DNA from: CAWANF01 sp963783355
GTDB taxonomy: Bacteria; Bacteroidota; Rhodothermia; Balneolales; DATFMH01
Direction of reading: 5' to 3'
Length of the DNA stretch: 64,000 bases
NCBI GenBank assembly: GCA_963783355.1
Contig: CAWANF010000001.1
Span: 1-64,000 of the forward strand
Part shown: positions 63,050 to 64,000 of the stretch, piece after piece
How positions within the stretch are numbered: position 1 is the stretch's first letter
Layout of the letters: each line of letters starts with the position of its first letter
Position numbers and translations under genes: made by a program
Notes under the pieces: model-generated
What the model was told of the DNA's origin: nothing
Databases searched by the model: none
Seen by the model: the letters and a program-made list of their open reading frames with translations, nothing else

Positions 63050-64000
63050 ATGAGATTTGTAAGTACCAGTCAAAAGTCGGATCCTGTAACATTTACGGAA
63101 GCATTACTCAACGGCTTAGCCGTGGACGGGGGATTATATATGCCGGAGCGAATCCCTGTAATTGAGAATGAATTCTGGGAATCTGTTGCGGATAAATCGT
63201 TTAGTGATATAGCAGAGAAAATAGTAACTCCCTATTTGTCGGATGAATGGGACAGCCAAACTATACGGGATATAATCCAAAATGCTTTCACTTTCGAGGC
63301 TCCGTTGAAAAGAATTGACGGACATACGTATGTGATGGAGCTGTTCCATGGTCCCACACTGGCTTTTAAGGACTTCGGTGCCCGCTTTATGGCCCGCGCT
63401 TTCAATAAACTGGGCCGTGATAAAAAAATATTTATTCTGGTTGCTACATCAGGAGATACGGGAAGCGCTGTAGCCCAAGGATTTAAAGATTCAGAACATG
63501 TTTCGGTATATTTGCTCTATCCGGGTGGTAAAGTGAGTAAATTGCAGGAGCAGCAACTCACGACAACCGGCGGCAATGTAACAGCCATCGAAGTAGATGG
63601 TACTTTCGATGATTGTCAGCGTATGGTGAAGCAGGCTTTCTCGGATACATCATTACGCAATAAAATTTTATTGAGTTCTGCAAATTCCATTAATTTCGCC
63701 CGTTTATTGCCGCAATCACTGTATTATATTTATGCTTTGGCACAACTCAGGAAAGCTGGTGTGCTTCAGAAACCGGTCATATCGGTTCCGAGCGGGAACA
63801 TGGGGAATGTGACCGGCGGATTGTTGGCTATGAAAATGGGAATGCCGGTTGAACGATTTATCATTGCCACAAATGTGAATGATGTCGTGCCGCAATATCT
63901 GGATAGTGGGATTTTTGAACCGAGATCATCTATCCGAACCATATCGAATGCTATGGATGTGGGTAATCCGAGTAATCTTGCACGTATTCGTTATCTCTTT
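63050..64000 (+). CDS. thrC: threonine synthase, cut by window end
   Basis: A PLP enzyme converting phosphohomoserine to threonine; 317 codons are visible and the C-terminal ~110 residues lie outside. RFVSTSQKSDPVTFTEALLN and GLAVDGGLYMPE form the N-terminal domain; Lys107 in GPTLAFKDFGARFM is the PLP lysine; VATSGDTGSAVAQGF binds the phosphate; SANSINFARLLPQS and VPSGNMGNVTGG follow. Start ATG 63050, the first in frame after thrB. Confidence 0.95.
   Translation, partial: MRFVSTSQKSDPVTFTEALLNGLAVDGGLYMPERIPVIENEFWESVADKSFSDIAEKIVTPYLSDEWDSQTIRDIIQNAFTFEAPLKRIDGHTYVMELFHGPTLAFKDFGARFMARAFNKLGRDKKIFILVATSGDTGSAVAQGFKDSEHVSVYLLYPGGKVSKLQEQQLTTTGGNVTAIEVDGTFDDCQRMVKQAFSDTSLRNKILLSSANSINFARLLPQSLYYIYALAQLRKAGVLQKPVISVPSGNMGNVTGGLLAMKMGMPVERFIIATNVNDVVPQYLDSGIFEPRSSIRTISNAMDVGNPSNLARIRYLF

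Overview
The window reads as chromosomal DNA of a Bacteroidota-type bacterium or a close FCB-group relative (Balneolota, Ignavibacteriota or Rhodothermota-like). Three things point there. Promoters have the Bacteroidota form TTG, 20 bases, TAnnTTTG: one lies before cmk-rpsA, one divergently before rpsT, and a near match before nuoJK. A secreted cohesin/dockerin protein ends in a type IX secretion (Por) sorting domain. Intergenic spaces carry short repeats of kinds I have seen in FCB genomes. Species cannot be named from this.

Region 1 (1-22.6 kb) is accessory: surface polysaccharide genes (WecG-type transferase, UDP-glucuronate decarboxylase, initiating sugar transferase, flippase, FkbM methyltransferase, glycosyltransferases, an 819-residue SLBB export protein) mixed with a beta-helix protein, glycerate kinase, a Bat-type VWA protein, the cohesin/dockerin protein and a DUF4175-like protein. 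Eight of these genes are interrupted by frameshifts or stops, while every complete gene after about 20 kb is intact. The gaps are packed with dispersed repeats.

Region 2 (22.6-34.9 kb) holds a compact MBL/LON-domain/MerR operon, a GtrB-like transferase, a barrel plus SPOR-like protein, six tRNA genes on the minus strand (two Glu, His, Cys, Arg, Pro), and a second glycan cluster with the heptose genes hddA and hddC.

Region 3 (35-46.7 kb) is housekeeping: clpC, gpmI, rpsT, cmk, rpsA, nadA, a small unknown gene, a MoxR ATPase and an isolated nuoJ-nuoK pair.

Region 4 (46.7-64 kb) is amino acid biosynthesis. A minus-strand operon ilvB-ilvN-ilvC-cimA-leuA-leuC-leuD-leuB-ilvE faces away from ilvD, followed by a thrA(aspartate kinase)-thrB-thrC operon cut by the window end. 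CimA implies isoleucine is made from pyruvate through citramalate, with LeuBCD shared between the leucine and isoleucine branches.

The most interesting find is upstream of ilvB: a promoter, a 53-codon leader peptide in which 29 residues are Leu, Ile or Val, and four RNA segments that pair in mutually exclusive ways (1:2, 2:3, 3:4). Segment 4 is the ilvB ribosome binding site. No U-tract follows, so this looks like a ribosome-stalling attenuator acting on translation rather than on transcription termination.
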